From: Variovorax gracilis | GTDB lineage: Bacteria > Pseudomonadota > Gammaproteobacteria > Burkholderiales > Burkholderiaceae_C | DNA length: 64,000 bases | Reading direction: 5' to 3' | Assembly: GCF_030317115.1 (NCBI RefSeq) | Contig: NZ_JASZYF010000016.1 | Span: 1-64,000, forward strand | Shown here: in pieces, positions 53,204 through 61,583 of the stretch | Layout of the letters: the number at the start of each line of letters is the position of its first letter | Position numbering within the stretch: position 1 is the first letter of the stretch | The notes under the pieces: generated by a model | The model's database searches: none | Told to the model about the DNA's origin: nothing | What the model saw: the letters and a program-made list of their open reading frames with translations, nothing else | Position numbers and translations under genes: made by a program

Positions 53204-53644
53204 TCAGGCGCCGGAGCGCTCGCCTTCGGGCTTGTCGGTCGCGTAGCTGCGCACCGTGTAGCGCATCGTGCGGCCGTCGACCTCATGGCGCACGAGGCTG
53301 AAGCCGGGCTCGCTGGCGGGACGGTTGACGATGAAGCTCATCGTGATGGTCTCGACCCCGCGCGTGGAGTCGAAGGCCATCAGGCGGATGTAGTGGTGGG
53401 GGAATGTCTTGCGGCATTCCTTCAGGTCGAGCATGACGCCTGCCGCGTCCTGCAGATCGAACATCGGCATGCCGTACATCTCCCAGTACGTGTTGCGTGG
53501 GTGCGGGTCGTCGGTGTATTCGACGCTCCAGGCATAGCCCTTCTGGAGCCCGTAGTCGATCTGCAAGGCGATCTCGGCGTCGGTGAGATCGGGCAGGAAG
53601 CTGAACTGGCCCTGGGTGATGCGGCCGGTCGGGTTGGTCATCAT
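53204..53644 (-). CDS. cbbS: RubisCO small subunit, form I red-type
   Basis: A 146-residue small subunit. GQFSFLPDLTDAEIALQIDYGLQKGYAWSVEYTDDPHPRNTYWEMYGMPMFD spans the conserved core, and the C-terminal extension typical of red-type small subunits is present (MRYTVRSYATDKPEGE). ATG 53644 follows AAGGAGAT; a second Met is the next codon. The gene is 14 bp after cbbL. Confidence 0.95.
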   Translation of the reverse strand: MMTNPTGRITQGQFSFLPDLTDAEIALQIDYGLQKGYAWSVEYTDDPHPRNTYWEMYGMPMFDLQDAAGVMLDLKECRKTFPHHYIRLMAFDSTRGVETITMSFIVNRPASEPGFSLVRHEVDGRTMRYTVRSYATDKPEGERSGA

Positions 53645-53658
53645 GGTCCGGATCTCCT

Positions 53659-55125
53659 TCAAGCCACCGACAAGGTGGTGGCGAAATCGCTGGTGTCGGT
53701 GGACGCGTAGTTGAACGACACGTCTTTCCAGGTGTCGAGCGCCTGCTTGAGCGGCGTGCAGTGGCGCGCCGTGGCATGCAGGATCTCCGGGCCCTCGTTC
53801 CGGATGTCGCGGCCTTCGTTGCGTGCCTTGACGATCGCCTCCAGCGCGACGCGGTTGGCCACCGCGCCGGCCTGGATGCCCGCCGGATGTCCGATCGTCC
53901 CGCCGCCGAACTGCAGGATCACGTCGTCGCCGAAAAGGTCGATCAACTGGTGCATCTGCCCGGCATGGATGCCGCCCGAGGCGACCGGCATCACCTTGCG
54001 CATGTCGGCCCAGTCCTGGTCGTAGAACAGGCCGCGCGGCAGGTCCTTCCTCGTGAAGCTGTCCCGGCAGACGTTGTAGTAGCCCTGCACCGTCATCGGG
54101 TCGCCTTCGAGCTTGCCGACCGCCGTGCCGGTGTGCACGTGGTCGACGCCGGCCAGGCGCAGCCACTTGGCGATCACGCGGAAGCTCACGCCGTGGTTCT
54201 TCTGCCGCGTGTAGGTGCCGTGGCCGGCGCGGTGCATGTGCACGATCATGTCGTTGCGGCGCGCCCAGTTCGCCATGCTCTGGATGGCCGACCATCCGAT
54301 CACCAGGTCGAGCATGACCACCACCGAGCCCAACTCCTTCGCGAACTCCGCCCGTTCGTAGATGTCCTCCATGGTCGCGGCGGTGACGTTCAGGTAGCTG
54401 CCCTTGACCTCGCCGGTCGCCGCGCTGGCCTTGTTGACGCCGTCCATCACGTACAGGAAGCGGTCGCGCCAGTGCATGAAGGGCTGCGAGTTGATGTTCT
54501 CGTCGTCCTTCATGAAGTCGAGCCCGCCCTTGAGCCCTTCGTAGATCACACGGCCGTAGTTGCGGCCCGACAGGCCCAGCTTGGGCTTGGTGGTGGCGCC
54601 GAGCAGCGGACGGCCGAACTTGTCGAGCCGCTCGCGCTCGACGACGAGGCCGGTCGGCGGGCCCTTGAAGGTCTTCACGTACGCGACCGGGATGCGGATG
54701 TCCTCCAGCCGCGCCGCCTTCAGGGGCTTGAACGAGAAGACGTTGCCGATCAGGCTGGCCGTCATGTTGGCGATGGAGCCTTCCTCGAACAGGATGAGGT
54801 CGTAGGCGACCCACGCGAAATACTGGCCGGGTTGGCCAGGCACCGGGTCGACCTTGTAGGCCTTGGCGCGGTAGCTGTCGCAGGCGGTCAGCCGGTCGGT
54901 CCACACCACGGTCCAGGTGGCGGTGCTCGATTCACCGGCCACCGCGGCGGCGGCTTCGATCGCCTCGACGCCTTCCTGCGGCGTGATGCGGAACAGGCAG
55001 AGAACGTCGGTGTCCTTGGGCCGGTAGTCGGGGTCCCAGTACCCCATCTGCCGGTACTTCAGGACGCCGGCGCTGTAGCGTTTCCGGGCATCGGTGATGA
55101 CGCCTTGTTCGACGGGTAGGTTCAC
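53659..55125 (-). CDS. cbbL: RubisCO large subunit, form IC (red-type)
   Basis: A 488-residue large subunit, which carboxylates ribulose-1,5-bisphosphate. KRYSAGVLKYRQMGYWDPDY at the N-terminus, GGLDFMKDDENINSQPF with the carbamylated Lys, and GTAVGKLEGDP with the loop-6 Lys are all intact. GTG 55125 is the start: it follows GGAGG and gives the expected length; the longer open frame crosses the promoter. The gene is divergent from cbbR. Confidence 0.97.
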   Translation of the reverse strand: MNLPVEQGVITDARKRYSAGVLKYRQMGYWDPDYRPKDTDVLCLFRITPQEGVEAIEAAAAVAGESSTATWTVVWTDRLTACDSYRAKAYKVDPVPGQPGQYFAWVAYDLILFEEGSIANMTASLIGNVFSFKPLKAARLEDIRIPVAYVKTFKGPPTGLVVERERLDKFGRPLLGATTKPKLGLSGRNYGRVIYEGLKGGLDFMKDDENINSQPFMHWRDRFLYVMDGVNKASAATGEVKGSYLNVTAATMEDIYERAEFAKELGSVVVMLDLVIGWSAIQSMANWARRNDMIVHMHRAGHGTYTRQKNHGVSFRVIAKWLRLAGVDHVHTGTAVGKLEGDPMTVQGYYNVCRDSFTRKDLPRGLFYDQDWADMRKVMPVASGGIHAGQMHQLIDLFGDDVILQFGGGTIGHPAGIQAGAVANRVALEAIVKARNEGRDIRNEGPEILHATARHCTPLKQALDTWKDVSFNYASTDTSDFATTLSVA

Positions 55126-55164
55126 AGGGGCCTCCAGGCGGCGGGTGGGTGGTGAACTCACTGT

Positions 55165-55225
55165 AGAAGTCGAATGAAGTAAGGTAAATTCAGACTTCGT
55201 TTGCTTTTGAGTAAGCTTTTCCTTA
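55165..55225. promoter_or_regulatory. cbbR/cbbL divergent control region, candidate CbbR sites
   Basis: The 103-bp gap holds AT-rich sequence unlike its neighbours. GAAGT (55176-55180) pairs with ACTTC (55194-55198), another GAAGT lies at 55166-55170, and TAAG-N6-CTTA occupies 55212-55225 just before the cbbR start. LysR-type regulators usually bind such imperfect dyads in the shared region. Exact CbbR sites cannot be fixed by eye. Confidence 0.5.
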
Positions 55226-55228
55226 ATC

Positions 55229-56155
55229 ATGAACATCACCTTCCGCCAGTTGCGGGTGTTCGCAGAGGTCGTGCGCCAAGGCAGCGTGCTGCGCGCTTCG
55301 GAGGTGCTGCACCTCACGCCGCCAGCGGTGTCCATGCAGATCAAGGAAGTGGAGTCCCAGGTCGGCCTGCCGCTGTTCGACCGCGCCGGGCGGCGGCTGT
55401 CGCTCTCCACCGCCGGCGAGTACTTCGCGGTCTACGCGCAGCGCCTGCTGGGCACGCTGAAGGATGCCGAGGACGCCATGGCGCGTTTCAAGGGCGTCGA
55501 ATCGGGCGTCCTGACCATCGGCATGGTCAGCGCGGCGAAGTACTTCCTGCCGCAACTGCTGGCGCAGTTCCATGCCGAGCATCCTGCGGTCGAAGTGCGG
55601 CTTCGACTGGGGAACCGCGAGCAGCTGGTGGCGCTGATGCAGGCGAACGAGGTGGAGCTCTCGGTCATGGGCCGGGCGCCCAAGGAATGGCCGAATCGCG
55701 CCGAACCCTTCGCCATGCACCCGCACGTGCTGGTGACCGCGCCGAGCCACCCCTTCGCGAGGGCGGAGAACGTGCCGGCCGGCGCGCTCGCGCGCGAAGG
55801 GTTCATCGTGCGCGAGCCGGGCTCGGGCACGCGCGCGGCGCTGGAGGAGTTTCTCGCCGTGCACCACATCCAGCCGATGCTGATCATGGAGATGCCGAGC
55901 GACGAGGCGATCAAGCAATCGGTCATGGCCGGCCTGGGCGTGAGCCTCGTCTCGCTCCACACCATCGGCCTGGAATGGCGCAACGGGCTGATCGCCGCGC
56001 CGTCAGTGGAAGGATTGCCGTTGATGCGGCGCTGGCACCTCGTGAACGCGGCCTCCAAGATGCTGTCGCCGGCGGCCGAGGCCTTTCGCTATTTCATGCT
56101 GGAGCGCGGCGAAGCGCACCTGGCCGCGATGTTCAGCGAGACGGCTCTGGCTTGA
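55229..56155 (+). CDS. cbbR: CbbR, LysR-type regulator of the Calvin operon
   Basis: A 308-residue LysR protein with helix-turn-helix RQLRVFAEVVRQGSVLRASEVLHLTPPAVSMQI and an effector domain. Its divergent position to cbbL and sequence character (TPPAVSMQIK, VGLPLFDRAGRRL) identify it as CbbR, which activates cbb genes in response to metabolites such as RuBP or PEP. ATG 55229 matches the family start. Confidence 0.93.
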   Translation: MNITFRQLRVFAEVVRQGSVLRASEVLHLTPPAVSMQIKEVESQVGLPLFDRAGRRLSLSTAGEYFAVYAQRLLGTLKDAEDAMARFKGVESGVLTIGMVSAAKYFLPQLLAQFHAEHPAVEVRLRLGNREQLVALMQANEVELSVMGRAPKEWPNRAEPFAMHPHVLVTAPSHPFARAENVPAGALAREGFIVREPGSGTRAALEEFLAVHHIQPMLIMEMPSDEAIKQSVMAGLGVSLVSLHTIGLEWRNGLIAAPSVEGLPLMRRWHLVNAASKMLSPAAEAFRYFMLERGEAHLAAMFSETALA

Positions 56156-56172
56156 ATCGCCGGAGCCGGTTT

Positions 56173-57042
56173 TCAGTCCGGCAGCGCATTCAGCACATAG
56201 GCCGCCTCGATCAAGGGGGAGGGCGACGTGCCGGGCGGAAAGCTTTGTCGAAACACCCTGGCGATCTCGCCGCTGCGGTAGGTTTCGGCCAGGGCGCGGT
56301 TGACCGCGAGCCGCATGTCCGCATCCCGGCGCATCATCAGCGAGTAGGTCTCCATCGACAGGTAGTCGTCGCTGAGCCGCAGCGTCGCACCGGCCGGACC
56401 GCCCACCACCTCGCCCACGAGGATCAGCCGATCGGTGGCGTAGGCATCGGCCCGTCCGTCACGCACCGCGGCGATGCCGTCCGTGTGGGTCTGCACCGTG
56501 ACGAAGACCGGCACGACGCCACGCGAAGACAGCCCCTTGAGCACCTGCTCGGTGGTGGTGCCGGGAATGACTCCCACACGCTTTCCGTTCAGGTCGGCCG
56601 CGCGGCCAATGGCCGAGGACGCCAGCGAGACGAACGAAGCGCCCTCGACCCAGATGGTGTTGCTGAAATCGACCTGCTGCTCCCGGCTCAAGGTGCGCGT
56701 GGTGCTGCCGCATTCCAGGTCGATGCTGCCGTCGCTCACGGCCTGCACCCGGGTCGTCGCGGTCACGGGAACCCATTGCACGTCGAGCTTGGCGAGCTTG
56801 AGTTGCGATTGCAGGGAGTTGGCGACGCGCTTGCACAGTTCCACCGAATAGCCTGCCGGTGCGCCGTCGGCGCCCTTGGAGGAAAACGGCTTCGCATCCT
56901 CGCGATAGCCCAGCTTGAGGGTCTGGGTCTGCCCGATGCGGGCGAGCGAGTCGCGTGGTGCAGCGCCGGGGGCGTTGGCACAGGCACCCAGCAGGGTCGA
57001 CATCAGGAGCGGCGCCACCAACGTCAGAATGCGCGAATCCAT
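56173..57042 (-). CDS. Family-3 solute-binding lipoprotein, orphan
   Basis: A 289-residue lipoprotein (lipobox LGAC near residue 19) of the amino-acid/transglutaminase-type binding fold: LGYREDAKPFSS, AGYSVELCKRVA and IDLECGSTTRTLSREQQVDFS resemble glutamate/aspartate-type proteins like that at 24060. No transporter genes are adjacent. ATG 57042 follows AAAGGACG. It is convergent with cbbR. Confidence 0.85.
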   Translation of the reverse strand: MDSRILTLVAPLLMSTLLGACANAPGAAPRDSLARIGQTQTLKLGYREDAKPFSSKGADGAPAGYSVELCKRVANSLQSQLKLAKLDVQWVPVTATTRVQAVSDGSIDLECGSTTRTLSREQQVDFSNTIWVEGASFVSLASSAIGRAADLNGKRVGVIPGTTTEQVLKGLSSRGVVPVFVTVQTHTDGIAAVRDGRADAYATDRLILVGEVVGGPAGATLRLSDDYLSMETYSLMMRRDADMRLAVNRALAETYRSGEIARVFRQSFPPGTSPSPLIEAAYVLNALPD

Positions 57043-57186
57043 GCTTCGTCCTTTGGCAATCAAGTGTTCCGGTGGCGACGAGGCCAGGCTGGCCACTGCG
57101 CAGGCTCACCGGAACGGCGCTGCAGAGCGGGCGCATTGTGAGGCCCCGTGCCGGGGTTTGGCAAACTTCGTCGAACGCGCAGCCGC

Positions 57187-58092
57187 TCAGGCCGTCTGCA
57201 CGGCAACGAGCCAGAGCTGCGCGCCTTGCTGCGGCGTCGAGACCCAGGTGACGTTGTAGCTGCCGGCCGCGCCGACCTGCCTGATGGCCACGGCGGCCTG
57301 CACCAACGCACCCGAACTCAGCACCGAATCGACCACCGTGAAGCCGTTGTTGGGAACGGCCGTCTTGTCCTGGTCGACTCCCGCGTCGCCCCACCACCAG
57401 GCGACGAGGAGCGCGGGACCGGTGGTGGTGACGCTGGCGCTGGTCAAGGGCTGGCCGGACAGCACCTCGCGCCACCGCACTTCGCGCACGGAGCCGCCGT
57501 TGACGATCTCGATGACGCTCAGGGTCGTTTCGTCGGTGACCTTGGGCTTCGCCGCGGTGACGACGTGACCGGCGATGCCCTGGGCCTTCTCGCAGGCATA
57601 CAAGCCCGTCCCCGAGTTGGGGAAGAGGGTGTAGGTGTGCGGCACATCGAGCTGGACGAAGGCATTGCCCGCGTTGTCCGTCGGCGCGACGGAAGCAAGC
57701 ACGCCACGCCCGACGCACGCCAGCAAGGTGCTTCCGCTCGTGCGCGTGGTCATGGCGGGTGCTGATAGCGACGAGGACGCCACGCCATCGCGGTTGAAGT
57801 TGAGCGCGTGGGCGCCGAGGGCGGGTACCGTTCCGGCTCCTGCGGCGGGTGCCGGCGCGGGGCCTGCCGCGGATGCGGGTGCCGGCGTGGCGGCACCCGT
57901 GGAGGAAGGCGGAGCAGGTGCGGCCGTACCGGAAGCGGCCAAGGGTGCCTGCCCGCCGGAGCCCCCGCCGCAAGCCGTGAGCGTCGCAGTTCCCGATGCG
58001 ACGCCGGCCGCCGCCAGCACGCCCATGTGGCGCAGGAGGTCGCGGCGTTCGTTCAGCAGCGCGAGCGCCGCGCTGTCGAAGGGTTCATTCAT
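57187..58092 (-). CDS. Hypothetical exported lipoprotein
   Basis: A 301-residue protein of no recognised family. The N-terminus has RRDLLRHMGVLAAAGVASG followed by TLTAC, reading as a twin-arginine-like or Sec lipoprotein signal, then a 50-residue Ala/Pro/Gly linker and a Ser/Thr/Val-rich beta-type domain (VPHTYTLFPNSGTG, AVAIRQVGAAGSYNVTW). It is probably anchored in the envelope. ATG 58092 follows CGGAG. Confidence 0.7.
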   Translation of the reverse strand: MNEPFDSAALALLNERRDLLRHMGVLAAAGVASGTATLTACGGGSGGQAPLAASGTAAPAPPSSTGAATPAPASAAGPAPAPAAGAGTVPALGAHALNFNRDGVASSSLSAPAMTTRTSGSTLLACVGRGVLASVAPTDNAGNAFVQLDVPHTYTLFPNSGTGLYACEKAQGIAGHVVTAAKPKVTDETTLSVIEIVNGGSVREVRWREVLSGQPLTSASVTTTGPALLVAWWWGDAGVDQDKTAVPNNGFTVVDSVLSSGALVQAAVAIRQVGAAGSYNVTWVSTPQQGAQLWLVAVQTA

Positions 58093-58194
58093 GCAAGCAC
58101 TCCGTTGCTCATCGGCCTTCAATTGTCAAACAAGGCGCTCCGTGCACCAACTTGCATCCGCCGGCCGGTACGCACCGGGCACAATATGGATTTC

Positions 58195-58201
58195 GTATAC
58201 C
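58195..58201 (+). promoter_or_regulatory. Candidate GntR half-site upstream of its own gene
   Basis: GTATACC lies 41 bp before the GntR start and repeats the core of the 16-bp operator sequence found twice at 62357-62444. The rest of the site is not conserved, so this is weaker evidence for autoregulation. Confidence 0.4.
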
Positions 58202-58241
58202 GGCTACGCTGGCCGGTGCAGATGACGTCGCCGTTGGAGCA

Positions 58242-58946
58242 ATGGAAGCACAAAACATCGATGGCAAATTGGGCGAGCGCCACGCGCCGCTCACGAAGCT
58301 GGTCCTGGCGGCGCTGCGCGAACGCATTCTGAGCGGGGCGCTCGCGCCCGGCGAACGGCTGGTCGAAGGCCGCCTTTCCGAGGAACTGGGCGTTTCGCGG
58401 ATGCCGGTGCGCGAGGCGCTGCGCGCCCTGGCGGCTGAAGGGATCGTGGCCATCGAGCCTCGGCGCGGGGCGACGGTCACGACCTTCACGAAGGAGCAGA
58501 TCCAGGAGATGGTCGAGGTGCGCGCAACGCTGGAGGCGTTGAACGCCAAGCTCGCGGCGCGGCGCCACGATCCGGTACAGATCGCCAAGCTGGAGCGCAT
58601 CCTGGCGGAGGGCTCGCAGCTCACCAGCGATGACGACCTGGCGCGCATTTCGGCGCTCAATCTCGACTTCCACGAGGCGCTGGGCAACGTCGCCGCCAAT
58701 TCGGTGCTGCAGGAAATCATGCGTTCGCTGCGTGAGCGGACAGCGCTCTTTTTTACGGTGAACAACCGCGAGCGCATGCACGCCAACTGGCAGGAGCACG
58801 CTGCGATCCTGCGCGCAGTGGTGGCTGGCGACGCCGAACTGGCGGCGCTGCTCGCCGCGCGCCATGTCTACAGCGCGGCCGAGTTGCCGCCTTCGTCGCT
58901 CCCGGCGACACCGGCACCGACACCGACACCGAGAGAGTCGGCCTGA
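58242..58946 (+). CDS. GntR-family regulator (FadR subfamily)
   Basis: A 234-residue regulator. The winged helix includes RERILSGALAPGERLVEGRLSEELGVSRMPVREALRALAAEG, and the C-terminal all-alpha FCD domain has EVRATLEALNAKLAAR and NLDFHEALGNVAANS with likely metal-ligand His residues. The C-terminal tail is a Pro/Thr run. It is convergent with the operon starting at 62315, and its presumed operator core recurs in that operon's promoter. Confidence 0.9.
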   Translation: MEAQNIDGKLGERHAPLTKLVLAALRERILSGALAPGERLVEGRLSEELGVSRMPVREALRALAAEGIVAIEPRRGATVTTFTKEQIQEMVEVRATLEALNAKLAARRHDPVQIAKLERILAEGSQLTSDDDLARISALNLDFHEALGNVAANSVLQEIMRSLRERTALFFTVNNRERMHANWQEHAAILRAVVAGDAELAALLAARHVYSAAELPPSSLPATPAPTPTPRESA

Positions 58947-58956
58947 AGGCGCAGGA

Positions 58957-59871
58957 TCAGCGCTCGCGGAGGCGGCGCCAGGCGAGGCCGGCAAGCGCCA
59001 CGTCTTCCAGCCCCACGCCGACCGACTTGTAGACCGTGACGTCGTCCCCGGTGCGGCGGCCACGCACCTGGCCGGTGACGAGCTCGGCCAGTTCCACGAT
59101 CTTCTCCTCGGGCAGTACGCCTTCCGCCGCCTGCACCAGTTCGCCGGCCTCGCGCAGCGATTGCTGCCGCCACTCGACTGCCACCAGCGCGGCGCGCGCC
59201 AGCGCCGCGTCGTCGAGTTCGCGCGTGTGCGGCAGGCTGGAGCCGATGGCGGCGACGAAGCAGCCCGGCGGCAGGCGCTCGCCGGCGAACAGCGGCGTGG
59301 TCGCGCGCGATGCGGTGACGACGATGTCGGCGCCCTTCAAGGCCTCGTCGGCGGTGCAAAGCCGCACCGGCGTACCGCATTGGGCGGCGAGGCTTTCGGC
59401 CAGACCCGGGGACGGGTTCCGCGTGCAGACGCGGATGCTCTCGAGCCCGAAGGCCGTCGCCATCTGCACTGCATGCGCCTGGCCTTGCATGCCCGCACCG
59501 AAGAGCGCCAGATGCCGCGACTCCGGGCGTGCCAGGTGCTGCGCGGCGATCACCGAGCAGGCGGCAGTGCGCAGCCGCGTGATCGCGCCGGCGTCGAAGG
59601 AGGCCAGCGGTCGCCCGTCCTCGGTCGAGAACAGCAGGATGACGAAGGAGAACTGGCCCTTGATGGTCGTGTAGACCTTCGCGCCCGCCACGCCCTGGCC
59701 GGGAATGACCGCACCCAGCGTCGAGAGCTTGACGCCGTCGGCCTCTGTGCGGATGCGCTCCTGCATCGCGGCCTCGCGCTCGCCGAAGCGCGCGAAGGCA
59801 TCGCGCAATACCTGCTGCGCGTCAGCCGGCGAGACCAGCGCCTCGACCGTGGAATCGGTGATGTGTTGCAA
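58957..59871 (-). CDS. Ornithine cyclodeaminase / mu-crystallin family protein
   Basis: A 304-residue NAD(P)-dependent enzyme of the OCD/mu-crystallin family: GAKVYTTIKGQFSF, TRLRTAACSVIAA and ALFGAGMQGQAHA (Rossmann GxGxxG) are visible. Relatives deaminate ornithine, or act as ketimine reductases or amino-acid dehydrogenases. The TTG start at 59871 follows GGAG. It is the last gene of the operon, 20 bp after the TSUP gene. Confidence 0.87.
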   Translation of the reverse strand: MQHITDSTVEALVSPADAQQVLRDAFARFGEREAAMQERIRTEADGVKLSTLGAVIPGQGVAGAKVYTTIKGQFSFVILLFSTEDGRPLASFDAGAITRLRTAACSVIAAQHLARPESRHLALFGAGMQGQAHAVQMATAFGLESIRVCTRNPSPGLAESLAAQCGTPVRLCTADEALKGADIVVTASRATTPLFAGERLPPGCFVAAIGSSLPHTRELDDAALARAALVAVEWRQQSLREAGELVQAAEGVLPEEKIVELAELVTGQVRGRRTGDDVTVYKSVGVGLEDVALAGLAWRRLRER

Positions 59872-59891
59872 GACGGGCTCCAGGAAAGGGT

Positions 59892-60641
59892 TCAGTAGCC
59901 GAAGGCTTCGCGCACCAGCAACGCGATGGCGCCAAAGGCTGACAAGCTCAGCAGCAGGCCGCGCACCGCGCCGCGTGGCACCCGCTGGTTGAGGGGCCCT
60001 GAGAGCGCGAAGCCCGCCGCCATCAACGGCAACAGCCAGGCAGTGAGCAGCAACTCATGCCGGCCGAAGCGCCCGACGCTCGCCAGCATAGCCACCGAGA
60101 AGGCGGCACCGACGAAGAACACGCAGCCCAGGGTGGCCCGCAGCCGGGGCGGCGGCAGATACTGCATGACCAGCGCAAAAGGCGGCGCGCCCGCAGAAGT
60201 GATGGTGCCCATCAAGCCCGAGGCAATGCCGGCGCCGACCATGTTGCCGCGCGATGCGTCGATGCGGCGCCCGCTCAGGCTGAGCGCGACGCCCGCGAGG
60301 ATGAAGACGGCGAACATCACGGTGAGCAGCTCGGCCGGCAGGAGCATCAGGCACACCGCGGCACCCAGCGTTCCGACCACGCGGCCGACCAGCGCCACGC
60401 CGGCGGCGGCCCAATCGACCTGATCCAGTTCACGCAGCGCGGACATCAATGCCAGCGGCCCGCCGAGCGCGAGCAGCGGCCCCGGTGCAAGCTCGGGGTA
60501 GAACAAGGCGGCAATGGGTGCCGAGAACATCGCGAAGCCGACTCCGCCGATGCCCTGCAGGCAGGCGCCCACGAGCACCATCGCTGCCATGCCGGCGTAG
60601 TGGGCCAGGCTCATGCCATCGGGCAGCAGCGAAGCGATCAT
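59892..60641 (-). CDS. TSUP (TauE/SafE) family permease
   Basis: A 249-residue membrane protein with about seven to eight hydrophobic segments, opening with GMAAMVLVGACLQGIGGVGFAMFSAPIAALF and with the internal repeat GAGIASGLMGTITSAGAPPFAL. The family exports sulfite, sulfoacetate or other anions. Its ATG overlaps the ferredoxin stop (ATGA). Its cargo here is unknown; it may import or export the acid related to the pathway. Confidence 0.87.
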   Translation of the reverse strand: MIASLLPDGMSLAHYAGMAAMVLVGACLQGIGGVGFAMFSAPIAALFYPELAPGPLLALGGPLALMSALRELDQVDWAAAGVALVGRVVGTLGAAVCLMLLPAELLTVMFAVFILAGVALSLSGRRIDASRGNMVGAGIASGLMGTITSAGAPPFALVMQYLPPPRLRATLGCVFFVGAAFSVAMLASVGRFGRHELLLTAWLLPLMAAGFALSGPLNQRVPRGAVRGLLLSLSAFGAIALLVREAFGY

Positions 60642-60937
60642 CTGTCGAGGACGCGCGGTTTCCAGGACACGGCGATGTCCCCGTTCACGAAGGTCTGGCA
60701 GGCCATGCGCCAACCCTGCTTCAACTCGTCCTCGGAGAGGTGCTTCTTCTCCTTGGCCTTGATGGCGTCGGTGTGCTCGACGCCCTTCTCGACGAGGCAC
60801 TTGCAGGTGCCGCAGAGGCCGCCGCCGCACTTGAAGGGGATGCCGCCCTGCTCGCGCAGCGAGATGCGCAGGAGGTTGCCGCCTTCGGGCGCGGTGACGA
60901 CCTTGGCGTTGTTGCTGATGAAGGTAATCTGGATCAT
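60638..60937 (-). CDS. 2Fe-2S ferredoxin (second of two)
   Basis: A 99-residue plant-type ferredoxin. Cys37, Cys42 and Cys45 in FKCGGGLCGTCKC and a last Cys near residue 80 in WRMACQ bind a 2Fe-2S cluster. It overlaps the TSUP start and the stop of the 104-residue gene by ATGA junctions. It probably supplies electrons to the diiron protein encoded first in the operon. Confidence 0.9.
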   Translation of the reverse strand: MIQITFISNNAKVVTAPEGGNLLRISLREQGGIPFKCGGGLCGTCKCLVEKGVEHTDAIKAKEKKHLSEDELKQGWRMACQTFVNGDIAVSWKPRVLDR

Positions 60938-61248
60938 GAGGAGACGAGGGGGATAGAGGTGGGCACCAGCACCACGTCGGCATCGCCTTCGTGCACCAGC
61001 TCGCGCATGGCCTTGCGCGCGCGTTCCACGCTCGCGAATTTCTCGAAGAACTTGATCGGCACATGGTTGACCGTCTCCGGCGGTACCTCGTCGATCACCG
61101 TGACGCGGCAATCCGACACGACTTCCGCGATCACGAAGCGCGCCTTGCAGCGACCGAAGAAAAGGTAGTCGGCGGACTCGACGCGCCGCAGGCCCTCGAC
61201 GAGCTCGGTGCGGAACTGCCCGGGCTTGCTGGTCAATATCACGTACAT
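60934..61248 (-). CDS. Conserved-position hypothetical protein, 104 residues
   Basis: I do not recognise this protein. It is a small soluble alpha/beta-type polypeptide (MYVILTSKPGQFRTELVEG at the start, FFEKFASVERARKAMREL near the end), with single Cys residues in GRCKARF and SDCRVTV. It sits between the two ferredoxin genes, overlapping the next by ATGA and separated from the previous by 19 bp, so it is surely translated with them and may be a small subunit or a maturation factor. Confidence 0.7.
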   Translation of the reverse strand: MYVILTSKPGQFRTELVEGLRRVESADYLFFGRCKARFVIAEVVSDCRVTVIDEVPPETVNHVPIKFFEKFASVERARKAMRELVHEGDADVVLVPTSIPLVSS

Positions 61249-61267
61249 GGTGGGCGAGAGCGATGCG

Positions 61268-61573
61268 TCACGCGGGCAGCGCGTCGTCCTGCGCGAGCTC
61301 CACGTCTTGCTGGACCCAGAGCTGGCAGGCCAGGCGCCAGCCGGCGTCGAGCCGATCGCCGAGCTGCTTCTTCTCCTTCCAGTTGGGCGGAGGGAGATGC
61401 TCGGCGCCAGCCAAAACGCGGCAGGCGCATTTCGAGCACTTGCCCATGCCGCACTCGTAGCGCAGGTGCGGGTAGGGAAACTGCTTGATGCCTGCGCGCA
61501 CCACGAGGTTGGTGTTCTCCTTGACCTCGTCGCTGTAGACCTGGCCGCCCTTGTGGAAGGTGATGATGGGCAT
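61268..61573 (-). CDS. 2Fe-2S ferredoxin (first of two)
   Basis: A 101-residue plant-type ferredoxin with Cys41, Cys46 and Cys49 in YECGMGKCSKCAC and a further Cys near residue 83 in RLACQL. It differs clearly from the second ferredoxin (about one third identical by eye), so the two are not a recent duplication. It lies 10 bp downstream of the diiron protein gene and is likely to be its electron partner. Confidence 0.9.
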   Translation of the reverse strand: MPIITFHKGGQVYSDEVKENTNLVVRAGIKQFPYPHLRYECGMGKCSKCACRVLAGAEHLPPPNWKEKKQLGDRLDAGWRLACQLWVQQDVELAQDDALPA

Positions 61574-61583
61574 GCGCGGCCGC

